Origin: Hyaloscypha bicolor E
Lineage: Eukaryota; Ascomycota; Leotiomycetes; Helotiales; Hyaloscyphaceae
Direction of reading: 5' to 3'
Assembly: GCF_002865645.1 (NCBI RefSeq)
Contig: NW_020194644.1
Span: forward strand, 186,001 to 250,000
DNA length: 64,000 nt
In this document: positions 31,872 through 43,839 of the stretch, in pieces
Position numbering within the stretch: position 1 is the first letter of the stretch
Layout of the letters: each line of letters begins with the position of its first letter
The notes under the pieces: generated by a model
Database searches by the model: none
Seen by the model: only the letters and a program-made list of their open reading frames with translations
Told to the model about the DNA's origin: nothing
Position numbers and translations under genes: made by a program

Positions 31872-32060
31872 TAGTTCACCAGAAATTTATAGTACTATTA
31901 TATAATTATAGAATACTATTTATATAAGTTAGTAAAGTAGTTATTATTTAGAAGTAAGAATTATAGATTATAGTATTAATATATAATCCCAAATCTACTA
32001 AGCCTAATAGGAACTAGTTTACTAGTCGAGTTATACCTGTAATATATAATTATATAACTA
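31872..32060 (-). mobile_element. Reverse-strand partial LTR of the copia family
   Basis: The reverse complement of this segment follows the copia LTR found at 33077-33360: shared tracts include the GACTAGT..CCTATTAGGCTTAG.AGATTT region, TTCTAAATAATAACT and a terminal ACTATATA..TTCTGG-like stretch. It is more degraded than the two LTRs of the full element. Probably a solo or truncated LTR from an older insertion. Confidence 0.55.
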
Positions 32061-32102
32061 GTATAGTAGAGCAAGCTATACTTTATTAAAATTACTTTAT
32101 TT

Positions 32103-33071
32103 TTAATAGTTTTAATGTTTTAGTTATATAATAAAGGTTAGAGCCTTTTATATATAACTTGCGGGAATTATATAAGAAAGCTGGCTTTTCTATAGTTCCA
32201 GATAATAATTCCTTTCTTATATTTAATTAATTAAGCTTTTATATACTATATACTATTTATACTTTATTATTTATACTTTATTATTTATGCCTTTAATTTT
32301 ATTATTTTACTATTAAGTTATATTTTATACTTTAGTATACTTTATATAAGTTTTTATCTTATTATAGTTTTTCTCTTATATATTTTATAGTAAGTAATAT
32401 AAGAAAAATTAAAATTTTATAATTAAGGTAATACTTTTATAAAGTTCTAAGAAGTTTTTATAAAGCAGATTATTAGCTTAGTAAGTTTAGAAAAAAAAGA
32501 GCTATTATAATACCTTAAGTTTAAGGCTAAAATATTAAGAATATATAAATATTAATCTTTATATCTTAAATTAATTTCTAATATATTTAGTAATTTAAAT
32601 ATAAGTTAGTTATAAAATATAATTACTAGTATAATATATAAAAATAATAAAAATAGAAACTAATTATAAAAAGAAAAGAAATAAAGGAAATAAAATAAGA
32701 AATATTATATTAAGATAATATAAATTAGATTTTAGTTATAAATAAACTTTAATATTCGAAAATAAAGTTATATTATTAATTTATATATTACTTTTAGTTA
32801 TAATAAAAACCAAAATAAAAATAGTTTTAGTTTTAATAGAAAAGCTTATTTCTAAATCCGGGGAAAATATTTAAAAAAGAAAATATCTTTAATTTTAAGT
32901 AAAATAGTAAATAAAAGCCAGAAATAAGAATTAAAAAGAAATCGGAAATAAAAAATTATATAAATAATCTAGAGAAGCTTTTAGAAAATAGAAAGAATAT
33001 TAAATAAAAATAAAGAATAAAATTTAGAAAAATTAAAGAAATAAGTAAAATTATATTTATTATAATAGCTA
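32103..33071 (+). mobile_element. LTR plus 5' internal fragment of another retrotransposon
   Basis: About 32103-32390 matches the solo LTR at 52673-52945, sharing CCTTTTATATATAACTTGCGG, AAGAAAGCTGG and GTATACTTTATAT. The following 650 bp are AT-rich with frames suggesting a decayed gag. It is cut off by the copia element starting at 33077. Confidence 0.55.
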
Positions 33072-33076
33072 ATTAT

Positions 33077-33360
33077 TAATATAGCTATTCCTTTGGAAGT
33101 TATATATATAGTTACGGGATACGGGATACGGGATATAGGTAATGGGATATGGGATAAGGGATATAGTTATATAACCTCGCGTTCCATTAGTGACTCGACC
33201 GGTAGCTAGTCCCTATTAGGCTTAGCAGATTTAGGAATTGCATATTAATACTATAATACTGCAATCCTTACTTCTAAATAATAACTTTACTAACTATACG
33301 CAAATAGCACTTCTATACCTATATAATAGTACTATATATTACTGGTAAACCGATACTAAT
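33077..33360 (+). repeat. 5' LTR of copia element
   Basis: Contains a short GGGATAC/GGGATAT tandem run at about 33115-33165 and the block GACTCGACCGGTAGCTAGTC shared with the 3' LTR. Confidence 0.82.
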
Positions 33361-35083
33361 CAGTTTGTATTCAGATCAGAATAAGACCTGTTTTATATAT
33401 ATAAATCAGATAGTAAGAAGGATTAAGCTGCACTTGCTTAAGATTCGGTTCCTTAGGGGCAAAGCCATTATTCTATATTAAAGAGGAGATAACTATTAAC
33501 TACCTTTGCCTGTAATTCGGTTCTATAGGGAGGGAAAGATACTTAATCTTACTAAGGCCCGACTAAGCTATATTAAAGGGGGGAAATAATAGTTGCCTTT
33601 GCCTATAATTCGGTTCTATAGGAAGGAAAGATACTAATTCTTGCTAACTACTAAACGGTTAGCCACTTAACTATCTAACTGTCTTATAAAACCACCTTCC
33701 TTACGAAAAATTACTCTCCTTACAACTATCTGAATATCTGGGGCTCTTAAGCTTTAGAACCGTCAAGTTCTCCCGGAATCTCGATATTTCACTCCTTAAA
33801 TTTCACTTCCTAAATTTCTCGTTAGACGAAATTTTTACCTCGAATATAACAAACTCTACCCACCTACCTTACAAACCACCCTTCTTTTTACAAATCTACC
33901 CTCCTTACGAATTACTATACCTCGAACTGGGTATAAGCCTATAGAATATATAATAGCGGAATCTACTATAGCGGATAATTCCTTTATCGGATCCGTCCAA
34001 TCCGATTACTCCGTTCCTGTAGGGACTAATAATTTCAAGAAAATAGTAATAAAATGGAAATATAGAATTAATCTTAATACTACTATAGTATATAAGATAT
34101 CTGAGTTCTTAGATATCAAGCTATTTTAATATATTCTCTATAAAATAATTAATAATAACCTTTGAGAGCTATTTAGATATAACTTTAAGGACTTTACCTA
34201 TTAAGGGAACTTTAATAAGCTTGAACTTCCGGAGATACTACGCCTATATAAGGTTCTTTAGTATAGCGGTATATATATATAATAGAATACCGGTACCCTT
34301 ATTATTATAATTACTCTACTTTCTATTATTAAAGAAGATATATAGTATATCTGGATAAACGAGGATCTATTAGTAGCTAGACTAGATCTAATTAAGGGAC
34401 TAATCCTATTAGGCTTTATTACTCTTATTAAAAACAAGTGCCTAGAACCTATTATCTTTAATATTTCTATACTACTATTACTACCTCTACCTCTATATCC
34501 TATATCTCTACCAGATTTATATACTAGTACGGAAGCTCTAGGAGCAAATAATATACTTCTACTAGCCCTACTACTTCTACTAGCCCTACTACTACTACCG
34601 TAACTATATCCGAATGCCCCCCAATTACCTTCGACTATAAGACTTATTAGGGAAGTCGCCAAGATCTATACTAAAGAGTAAAAGTATAATAGATCTAATA
34701 GTAATTTTAACTATAAACTCACTATTTTCCTTAATATCTGCTAATATATAAAGCTTCTATAAAAGGCACTAATACAAGCTTTTCCTACTATATTAAAGGA
34801 ACTAGCTTAAAACTATTTCTATAGTAACTAGCTCTCTTAATATATATATAAAAAGGCTTGTATTAATATTTATAGCTTCTTTAAAGGCCCTGAATTCGAA
34901 TATCGAAATTTAGATATATAGAACGCTACTATATTGGCTTCTATAACGGCTAAATTCCCGGAAAAAACAATCTTTAAAACTATTTAACTACTAATTAATA
35001 AACTATATTAACTATAGTATAGTCTTATATCTAACTTGCAAAATACCGAATTCCTCTATAATAAAATCATTACCTCTTATTAA

Positions 35084-35329
35084 GGCTTCCGGGCATATAA
35101 ATACGCAATCTCAGACCCTTCTGCAAATCTCGGCCAGCTTATTAATAAGCTCTAGTTATCTATTACTATATATAAGAGCGAATAATAAGCTAATCCCGAA
35201 ACCTTTGGCTTCCGGATATATAAATATATAATCTCAGACTCTTCTATAAATCTCGGCCAGCTTATTAATAAGCTCTAGTCGTCTATTACTATATATAAGA
35301 GCGAATAATAAGCTAATCCCGAAACCTTC
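35084..35329 (+). repeat. In-frame 2 x 123-bp tandem duplication in copia gag
   Basis: The unit starting GGCTTCCGGGCATATAAATA at 35084 is repeated from 35207 with only about ten substitutions, mostly transitions, and both end CTAATCCCGAAACCTT. The period of 123 bp equals 41 codons, so the copies stay in frame. Confidence 0.85.
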
Positions 35330-36379
35330 TTTACTAGTTAATAATACTACTTTTAGAACCCTTTAAGCTATTATTCTTCCGGAAATCGTTAATACAAATC
35401 TAGCCGTAACTTCGGAACCCGTAATAACTACTTTAAGCCCTATAATTGCGATAATTATATCCCGAAGTTGTATTTTATATATAAGAAGCCCGAATATTAC
35501 TTATAAAAGTATATACCGGAGGAATAAGAGGCTGAAAAGGCTTGATTTAGGGATAGAAATATCTATTGGTTCAGATCCCGAAATACCTGCAACTTCGATA
35601 AATACTTTAGTAGTACTTATATATAATATATTACCGAAGCTAAAGGCAAAGAGGGTAATAAGAGTAGTAAGAACAAACTAGTAAATAACGCTTTTAAGGC
35701 TTTATTAGCGGAAACGGATAAAGAAGAGAAATACTACTTAGATTTCTACTTTACTTTAGTTAAGAGCTTTTTAGCCGCTTCTGCTACTTCTACTCTACTA
35801 ATAACTATAGCTAATACTCTTATAGATAACCTTACTTTCCTTTCTCTTATATATTAGATAACAGGCAAAAACTATATATTAGAGCCTATTAAACCCTTAA
35901 TAGAAGACGCCCAGACTTTTATAGTTAATAGTATATTAAGATATAATACTTACCGCTTTTACGGAGTTATAATTAATACCGGAGCCTCTAGATACTCAAC
36001 TACTAGTTCTAACTAATTTCAAGCTCTCTAGTAAACTAATAATAGTATCGAACTTAATGAAATTACTAAAGGTTAAGTTAATATCTAGTTTAGTATCGGA
36101 TCTATATCTTCTATTAGATCTATAATAGTAAGTATACTAATTAGGCAAATATAATTCTATATTATATCTTTAAAGACTTTATTTTTACTTAGCTTGGCTA
36201 ATATAGATAAGCTAGAAGTCTACTTTAATAATCTTACTAATTATTTTATTACTTCTACCGGAAAATATATACCTATAATATAACGTTTCGGATACTTTTT
36301 TCTGCTTTGAAATACTATACTATAAGGCTTCATTTCCGAATTATTTACTTATAACCCCTGCTTTCTTATAGAGGTCGAA

Positions 36380-37090
36380 TTATAATATCTATACCGTTAT
36401 TTTGGTTATCTATCTATTAATAAGCTCCGAAATATACTAGAACAAGCAGGCTATAATATCGATATAGAAGCCCTTAAGTACCTTATAAAGTACTATAGGC
36501 AATGCCAGAAATATAGCTAATTATCCGAATAATTCAAGTTTAATCTGAGAGATAATATTAGCTTTAACTACTCTATTATTATTAATATTTTCTATATTTC
36601 CGGTAAGCCTATACTTTATATTATTAATAAAGGCACTCGATATTAAGCCGGCTAATAGCTCCAGAATATTAGTATAATATATACCTGAAATATACTTAAG
36701 TAGTACTAGATTAATAACTATTTAGGCCCTCCCAATTAGATTATAGTAGACGCCGGAAAGCAGTTTACTAGCAAGAAGTTCGCTTAGCTTATAAATACTA
36801 TAGGAACCAAGATTAAGATTGTTCCTATAGAAGCTTATAACTCTATCGGAATTATAGAACGCTATTATAGCCCGATCCAATACGCCTACCTTATTATTAT
36901 AGCTAAAGTCGACGGAATTAATAAGAATACTGCACTTTAAATAGCTTTCAAGGCTATTAACGACTTTGCAGAATCTAACGGCATTATTCTAATTCTTTTG
37001 GTTTATAGCGCTTTACCTCAAATAACCAAATATAATGCCCTATTACCTACTATATTACAGTAATTAGCGGCACTCAAGAAGGCAATAGTG
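36380..37090 (+). pseudogene. Copia GAG-pre-integrase and integrase core remnant
   Basis: Readable between stops: GYLSINKLRNILEQAGY, ALKYLIKYYRQCQKY (His/Cys zinc region with C-to-Y losses), YLGPPN, IIVDAGKQFTSKKF, VPIEAYNSIGIIERYY and ALQIAFKAIND. The order and spacing match fungal copia integrases, including the DAGKQF Asp and the ERY-region Glu of the DDE triad. Inactive because of numerous stops. Confidence 0.75.
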
Positions 37091-37849
37091 GAAATTCAGA
37101 AGCTTTAAGCTAGATATTAAATTACAAACGCTTTAAATACCCGAAATAGTTCTAGTACTACTAATATCTATAAACTACCCCTGAATTCGGATATTCTTAT
37201 TTAGTATAAAGGAAATACCGGTTAATCTAGTAGTTAGAATAGACTATATAAGCTAGTAGCTATTAATAGAGAGAACTATATACTAGCTCTACTATATAGT
37301 AATACTACCTTTTATTTAATCTCTATAAAGCCCTTTTATATAAGGAATATTAAGGTTATTACTAATAACCCCGAACCTAAACCTGTTCCCAAATCCAATA
37401 GCGAGGCCAAAAGTAATATAGGGATAATTCCTTCTGCTATTCCTGCTATTTCACTAAAGTATAGCAGAGGACGCCCTTGCAAGACTTCAGATATTACGGT
37501 ATTCCTGTAGAATAATAAACTATATAAGAATTTCCGTTAAGTTAAAGTCGCTAGCCTTCTGGAAAAGGATATATTTAAGGTTACTTCCAGATCTCAGGTA
37601 CTAAAGGAAATATATATCTTTAACTTCCGGTTTATTAATAAGATTAAGAATAAGGGTATAGAGAGAGAGTTTAAGAAGTCGAAACTAGTCGTTTAAGCCT
37701 ATAATAATAGTGAGAAATATATAGTATTAATATAATTACTTACTATTTAATATATTAGCCAGAAAATTATCCTTAGTATTACTACTATAATAATAGATAC
37801 TACGGAATTATATTTATATAATATCTTGCAAGCTTATATCTAATTAATA

Positions 37850-39055
37850 ATCTTACTTAATTACAATTTCTATATTAACCTACCCTATAAGCTTACTAGA
37901 AAGCTAAATTTGAAGGACAATTCTATTCTAAAGGTTATAAAACTACTATATAGTATACCGGAAGCTAGGAACTACTAGTTTAAAACTTACTATTTCTACT
38001 ATATTAATAAGCTTTCTATAAAACAGTTAACTTATAACCCTTATCTCCTCTATAGCAAGTAACCCTTCGGAATTATTAGCCTTTAAACTAATAATACCTT
38101 ATTTATCGGAACTAATAATTTTGTAAAGGCAGAGTAACTAAAGCTCTATAAGGCTAAATTCTTGGCTAAAAAGCATAAATCCCTTACTTTTAACTATAAT
38201 CTCAAGTTTAATAGAGATATTATTTATATAAATACTACTAGAATTACCCTTATATAGGAATACTAGTATAAAAACCTCCGAACCGTTTCTATAAAGAATA
38301 CTACTACTATAAGTAGTAGGGGTACTATTCGTTAAAATCTCTCTATTAAGGACTAATATATCGCTTAATATACTAGAGGAGCGTATATTATATTAGTCTA
38401 TTAACCAGAAGCTTTATATAACCTATTAATCGCTACTTAAGCTATTAAACCCTCGGAAACTAATATAAAGGCACTTAATAAGTGCATTTAATAGCAAATT
38501 AAGAATACTGCTAGAGAACTAAGATTTGTAAAGCTAGCAAAGAAGTCCTTATATTTAATTGTTTTTACGGACGCTTTATTTGCAAATAATAGAGATCTTT
38601 TCTCCTAAATCGGATATATTCTAGTTCTAATAAATAGAACTGGATGCACTAATATTATCTACTAGTCCTCTACTAAATATAAGAAAGTTACCAGAAGCGT
38701 TCTAGCTTCGGAACTCTATAGTATAGCTTACGGTTTTAATATAGGCGCTTTAGTCAAATCTATAATTAATAGAGTACTAGAAATGGAACTACTACTAGTC
38801 GTCTATACGGATTCGAAGTCGTTATACAAATGCCTCGTCAAATTGGGCACTACTCGAGAGAAACGCCTAATAATCGATATAATATACCTCCGTTAGGTAT
38901 ACGAATAACGAGAGATTGCGGAAGTCAAGTGGATTAAGGGAGAATCGAATTCTGCCGACTCTATAACGAAATCAAAGCTATCGAATGCCCTCAAACGCCT
39001 TATTAATACGAATATAATACAATTGGACGTAGAGGGATGGGTCGAATGCGGATAG
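37850..39055 (+). pseudogene. Copia reverse transcriptase / RNase H remnant
   Basis: RNase H is clear: LYLIVFTDALFANNRDL, SSTKYKKVTRSVLASELY, VVYTDSKSLYKCLVKLGTT, EKRLIIDIIYLR, EVKWIKGESNSADSITKSK, ending near 39050 with WVECG. Stops replace Trp or Gln codons at several places. The upstream RT part is more eroded. Confidence 0.78.
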
Positions 39056-39270
39056 AGCGGGGAATGGATATATAGGATAAAAGGATATTATAGGAGAGGA
39101 AGTTATATATAAAAGGCCGCGGCCTTTAGTATATAACTAAAACCTTAAAAGCGATATGGATATACAGAGCGTTTGGGAGATCTGGCACTAGGCCGGATTG
39201 GGGAATTTGCATACAATTAGAGAAAAGTACTATTTTCTGTTTTTCGCGTTTTTTAGAGAGTTTCCAGTAT

Positions 39271-39554
39271 TAGTATAGCTATTCCTTTGGAAGTTATATA
39301 TATAGTTACGGGATACAGGACACGGGATATAGGTAATGGGATATGGGATAAGGGACATGGTTATATAACCTCGCGTTCTATTAGTGACTCGACCGGTAGC
39401 TAGTCCCTATTAGGCTTAGCAGATTTAGGGATCGTATATTAATACTACAATACTGTAATTCTTACTTCTAAATAACAACTTTACTAACCATATGCAAATA
39501 GCACTTCCACGCCTATATAACGGTGCCATACATTACTGGTAAACCAATACTAAT
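39271..39554 (+). repeat. 3' LTR of copia element
   Basis: Direct copy of 33077-33360; retains more CpA/GC sites (e.g. CATACATTACTGG), so it is less mutated than the 5' copy. Confidence 0.82.
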
Positions 39555-41829
39555 ATTATATGGTTGGTTTCAGCTAAAGGAATTGGTTTTAGCTAAGGTT
39601 TCAAGTAATATATTAAATAATTAGATTAGATTAGATTAATAGATATTAATCTAATCTAATTAAGGAAATTTACTATTAATTATATTCTAATTATAATCTA
39701 ATTAGATTAATTAATTATTAATTAATTAATTTAATTAATAGAGCACGTAACTAGATATATAATAGTACTAGCCGTATCGGGAGTGCGCTTTACCGCATTA
39801 GGGCTACGGCCACCTAGCGGCGGCCTGGGCCGTAGCTTACTAAGCTAAGCAAAGTATCTAGAACCTCCTTAATTTTTCGGTACTTCCACTCCCTTATAAA
39901 TCATATTAATTATAAATAAAATAATTAGAAATTAACCTTTATTAATAATAAGTGCTTTGAAATTACTAGATAATTTCTAATTAGAAGAAATATTAAGAAT
40001 CCTTTAGAATTAAAAGTTTCTTTATATAAGAAGCTTGTTCTCCTTAATAATTTTTCTGATATTTAAACTTCAAATATTAATATTAAACCAACTACTATAC
40101 CTATTAAAAAGCTTTTAACTATAAAGTTACTTTATTTTACTTAATATATTCGAAAATGTCTTAGTAATCCTTAATTAAAATTAACTTAACTTAAAATCGA
40201 GACGATTTTAAACTTGAACTACTTAAGGAATAATCTCCTCTCTATTAATTTAAATATCTTTAAAAGATATTAGATCCCCTTCAAGAAGATCCCGAAGATA
40301 TTCGAATATATACTATTAAGTACTTAGTTCGAGGGTATAGGTAAGTAATTATTATAATTTAATTTTAAATTTTATATAATTTTATATTAGGAAAATCTGG
40401 CTTAAATAACGAATTTATAGCTCTACAAGTAATTATTATATCTATTTTCGATATTCTTATAAGTCTATAAGCCTTTTAAGCTTAAAGGCCAGTAAGATTA
40501 ATAGTAAGTTAATTAATATTAATTTTTAATTAATTTAACTAATATATATATTAGATAAAAGCGAGGTATTAAGCTAGCCTAGTTAACCTAGTTAGCCTAC
40601 TATAGGCCAGCTATTTAATAAAAATACCGGCTAATATAAAGAAAGCTTTACTATTAATTACTTTAAAAGATTATTATTAAATTTTATTATTTCTAATAAT
40701 ATATTTTTTAGAGCTATTACTATTTCTAGCTTTAAAAAGCTTTTAACTTATTTAAATTAGTAAGTATTTTAATTAACCTTATTTATTTACTTAATACTAA
40801 TATATTACTAGTTAAATACTGCCTTTATATACTAAGATTCTTATAAATAAATTAGAATTAAGATATATCGAAAAAAGCTTATTAATTAAAGAAGAATTAC
40901 TTGAGAATATAAAAACTCAAGAAACCTTTTCTATTACTTTAGATACTTGAATAAGTATAAATTAAAAGGCCTTTCTTGAAATTACTCTATAAGTTAATTA
41001 TTACGATTTCTAGATATCCGGTATCTGAAATGCCTTACCAGATACCAGATATCTCTTAGACGCATGTAATACGGCTGCCTTACTAGGGAAGTATACTTGG
41101 AATATACTAGAGATATTTAGAAGGCTAAGTTCCTTCGGGACTAGTATACTATAGGGTATATATACTCTCTTGCAACCTCCTATATTCTAGTTTTCTCTTC
41201 CTTAGCTTTGAATTGTCTTTATAAGAAACCTTCTATTTTGCTTTTTAAGCCCTAAATACTATATCCGTAATAGTATTTAAAGCTTACTTCTTTTAATTCT
41301 ATAGAGGATTTCAAATAAACTAATTCAGAACTATTAGAAATATAGGCGCTACTAAAATAACAGAACCTCAGAAATATAAGTAATAGACTTCAGAATAATA
41401 AAAGCGAAAAGCTTTAGAATCCTTAGAGGAATCAGGTATTTATATCTTTATAAATATATACTAGTAGTATATTAGAAATCCCTCCCGAAAACCCGAAAGT
41501 TAAAAAACCTCAAATAAAGGCTACTCTTTAATCAAGTTCTAGAATAATAGGCACCTATAGGCCAGTAACCTGACTATTACCCTTAAGCCCTATCCTATAA
41601 CTTTATAGGCCCTATATATATACTGGTAATAAGATTACTAGAAATAATATAATAGAGGAAAAGTATAATAGGTCAATTTCCTAGAATATTACGTAATTAG
41701 AAACTATATTAACTTCTACTAAGGCTTCCGGTAAAGCTCCTACTAATTCAGGTTATCCCGTTAGTAGCCCTTCCCAAACCGAATATCCCGTTAGTATTTC
41801 TAGAGAATTTATAGATAAGTCTATAGAAA

Positions 41830-43125
41830 TAGAACCCTCTACTTTTATTATAAAGCTTCTAGATACTAATAACTATATTACTACCAGAGAGTTATATAAA
41901 TAGGCTAAGGAGCCTAATCTCTTGCTCTCAGATATTAATATTATTATAAAGAGCTACTAGAAGAATATTTAGAGGGCCCTTTTATATTAGAATACTTATA
42001 GTTATAATAAAGCCATTTTCGAGAATACTAAGCTCTATAATACTAAACTTGAGAATAATATTAAATGCTATATAGCTATAGTAAATCGGTTTATAATAGC
42101 TCTAGCTACTTCTGCTCTATTTATTTCAAACTCCTCTTTAAAGAATTCCGAACTATCTCCTGCTTATTTCTGTCCAGAATTCCCTATATATTATACTCTC
42201 TTTAGAAGTACTAGAATTACTAAGCTTCTAGATCTAACTCTCTTTACTAGAAATCATACTATCTTTAATAACTAGCTAGTTCAGATTAAGAATAAGTTAT
42301 AAGGAAATACTAATTCGTATTCCTCTAAGGATCTCAAGATTATTTATATTTCTAGTAAACTTACCGGTAATACTCTTGCCCTAACTAACCCTTATATAAA
42401 TAAAGATAGTTCAAATTAGTACTATTAACTCTTAGAGTTATACTCTTACCTAAAAAAGCTATACTCTAATTCTAATAAGATATAGAATACTTGCTATAAC
42501 TTTAGTAAGCTTTAGATATACTCTAGTTAGATATTTTAGGAGTTTTATACTTTCTTCTTATAACTATTTATAAAAGGTAATATTAGTCTTTAAAACATTA
42601 AATATAAACTAAATAAGAAGCTCTTACTAAAGCTCTAGAAGTCCGTATATATATACTATAATAATTCTTCTATTAATACTACTTGCTTTACTTAGTACTA
42701 TACTATTAATAATTAGTAAATTAAGGCTATATATAAGAAAACTAAGAAATATAAAAAAATAGGAGCTGTTTTAGTCAAGTTTACTTCTAATACTATACTC
42801 TTATATATTTCTAAGAAATATACTTCTAAGGAAAAGCCTAAGGAGCCTATATTAACTACTTTTATTAAGTATATATTCCCTTATAAGTGCAAGTAATATC
42901 CTATAAAAACTAAAGATCTCTTAACTATTAAGTACTATAACTATAATAAGTTTGGCTACTATATTAGATACTGCCCGGTTCTATATAGTAAGGAAACTAA
43001 GGTAGCTTTCTCTAGAATTAAGTCAGGCTTAGTTTCTATTTCACTGGAATATACTATTCTAGTAAAGTATTTAGAGGATTTAAGCTCTAATTCGGATATA
43101 GAACCGGAAAACGAGTACTTCTAAA
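41830..43125 (+). pseudogene. Gypsy gag remnant with decayed CCHC knuckle
   Basis: The zinc-knuckle region at about 42930-42980 reads KYYNYNKFGYYIRYCP, where the family has CxxCxxxGHxxxxCP; two Cys and the His have become Tyr through TGC/CAC-to-TAT/TAC changes, while the last Cys survives. Upstream gag is readable only in patches. Confidence 0.65.
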
Positions 43126-43839
43126 GAAAGTCTTTACTTTAGGGGCTTATAGTATGGATTTAGTAAAGATTAACTTAACTTATCTAATAAGAGAGAATAC
43201 TCTTATAATACCCTATATTATTAGTATAAATAAATTAGGAATTAAGTCTTTTTCCCTTATTAATATTAGAGCTAATAGTTATACTTTTATTAATACGAAA
43301 CTTGCTTATTTTATAAAGTAATTCTTAGAAATAGAACTATAATTCTTTTTTTTACTTTATATTATATATGGTTTTAATAAAAAGCTAGCTAAGTCTACTA
43401 AGAAATATATAGAAATCTTACTTCTAATTAATAAATAAAGTATTAATATATCTATAATTATTCTAAACCTTAGAAATTATAATATTATTCTTAGTAGAAA
43501 ATAGATAGTATATATTAATATTCTAGTTAACTACAGAAAATATAAGCTTATATAGCTAAAGAATAGGCCTAAATCTATATAATTCGGTTATATTATTAGT
43601 ATTTCTTAGTAATAGCTAGAGAAGTAACCTAATAAGAAGCATTAAAAAGATACTAATTAATAAGATTCTATTATAAGCTATTTCTAGAAACCTTTTATTC
43701 TTAAGTAATCTTTCTTCTTTCGGACTAATTAAAAGAAATTCTATAAGACTATAGAAAAGAAGCTTCTATAGCCTAATTAAGATATAATACCTAAGTAAAA
43801 GCTAAAAAAACAAGAAAAAGTTCTTAATAAAGAGTAAAT

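Larger units (their letters stand above)
33077..39554 (+). mobile_element. Ty1/copia LTR retrotransposon, full length, RIP-inactivated
   Basis: Two direct LTRs of about 284 bp (33077-33360 and 39271-39554) flank 5.9 kb of internal sequence; ATTAT on both sides (33072-33076 and 39555-39559) looks like the target duplication. Gag lies near 34-35.5 kb. Integrase precedes reverse transcriptase, which defines copia order. Stops, mostly TAG/TAA, break every domain, so it cannot move on its own. The LTRs differ by roughly a dozen transitions, consistent with RIP rather than age alone. Boundaries are uncertain by a few bases. Confidence 0.85.

Noticed and set aside
33110..33170. CRISPR-like or satellite array from GGGATAC/GGGATAT units
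   Set aside because: Only a few contiguous short units inside a copia LTR, repeated identically in the 3' LTR; an LTR feature, and CRISPR is not expected in a fungus.
34258..34662. 134-codon minus-strand ORF with Ser/Arg repeats
   Set aside because: Antisense to the decayed copia element; low-complexity translation with no domain.
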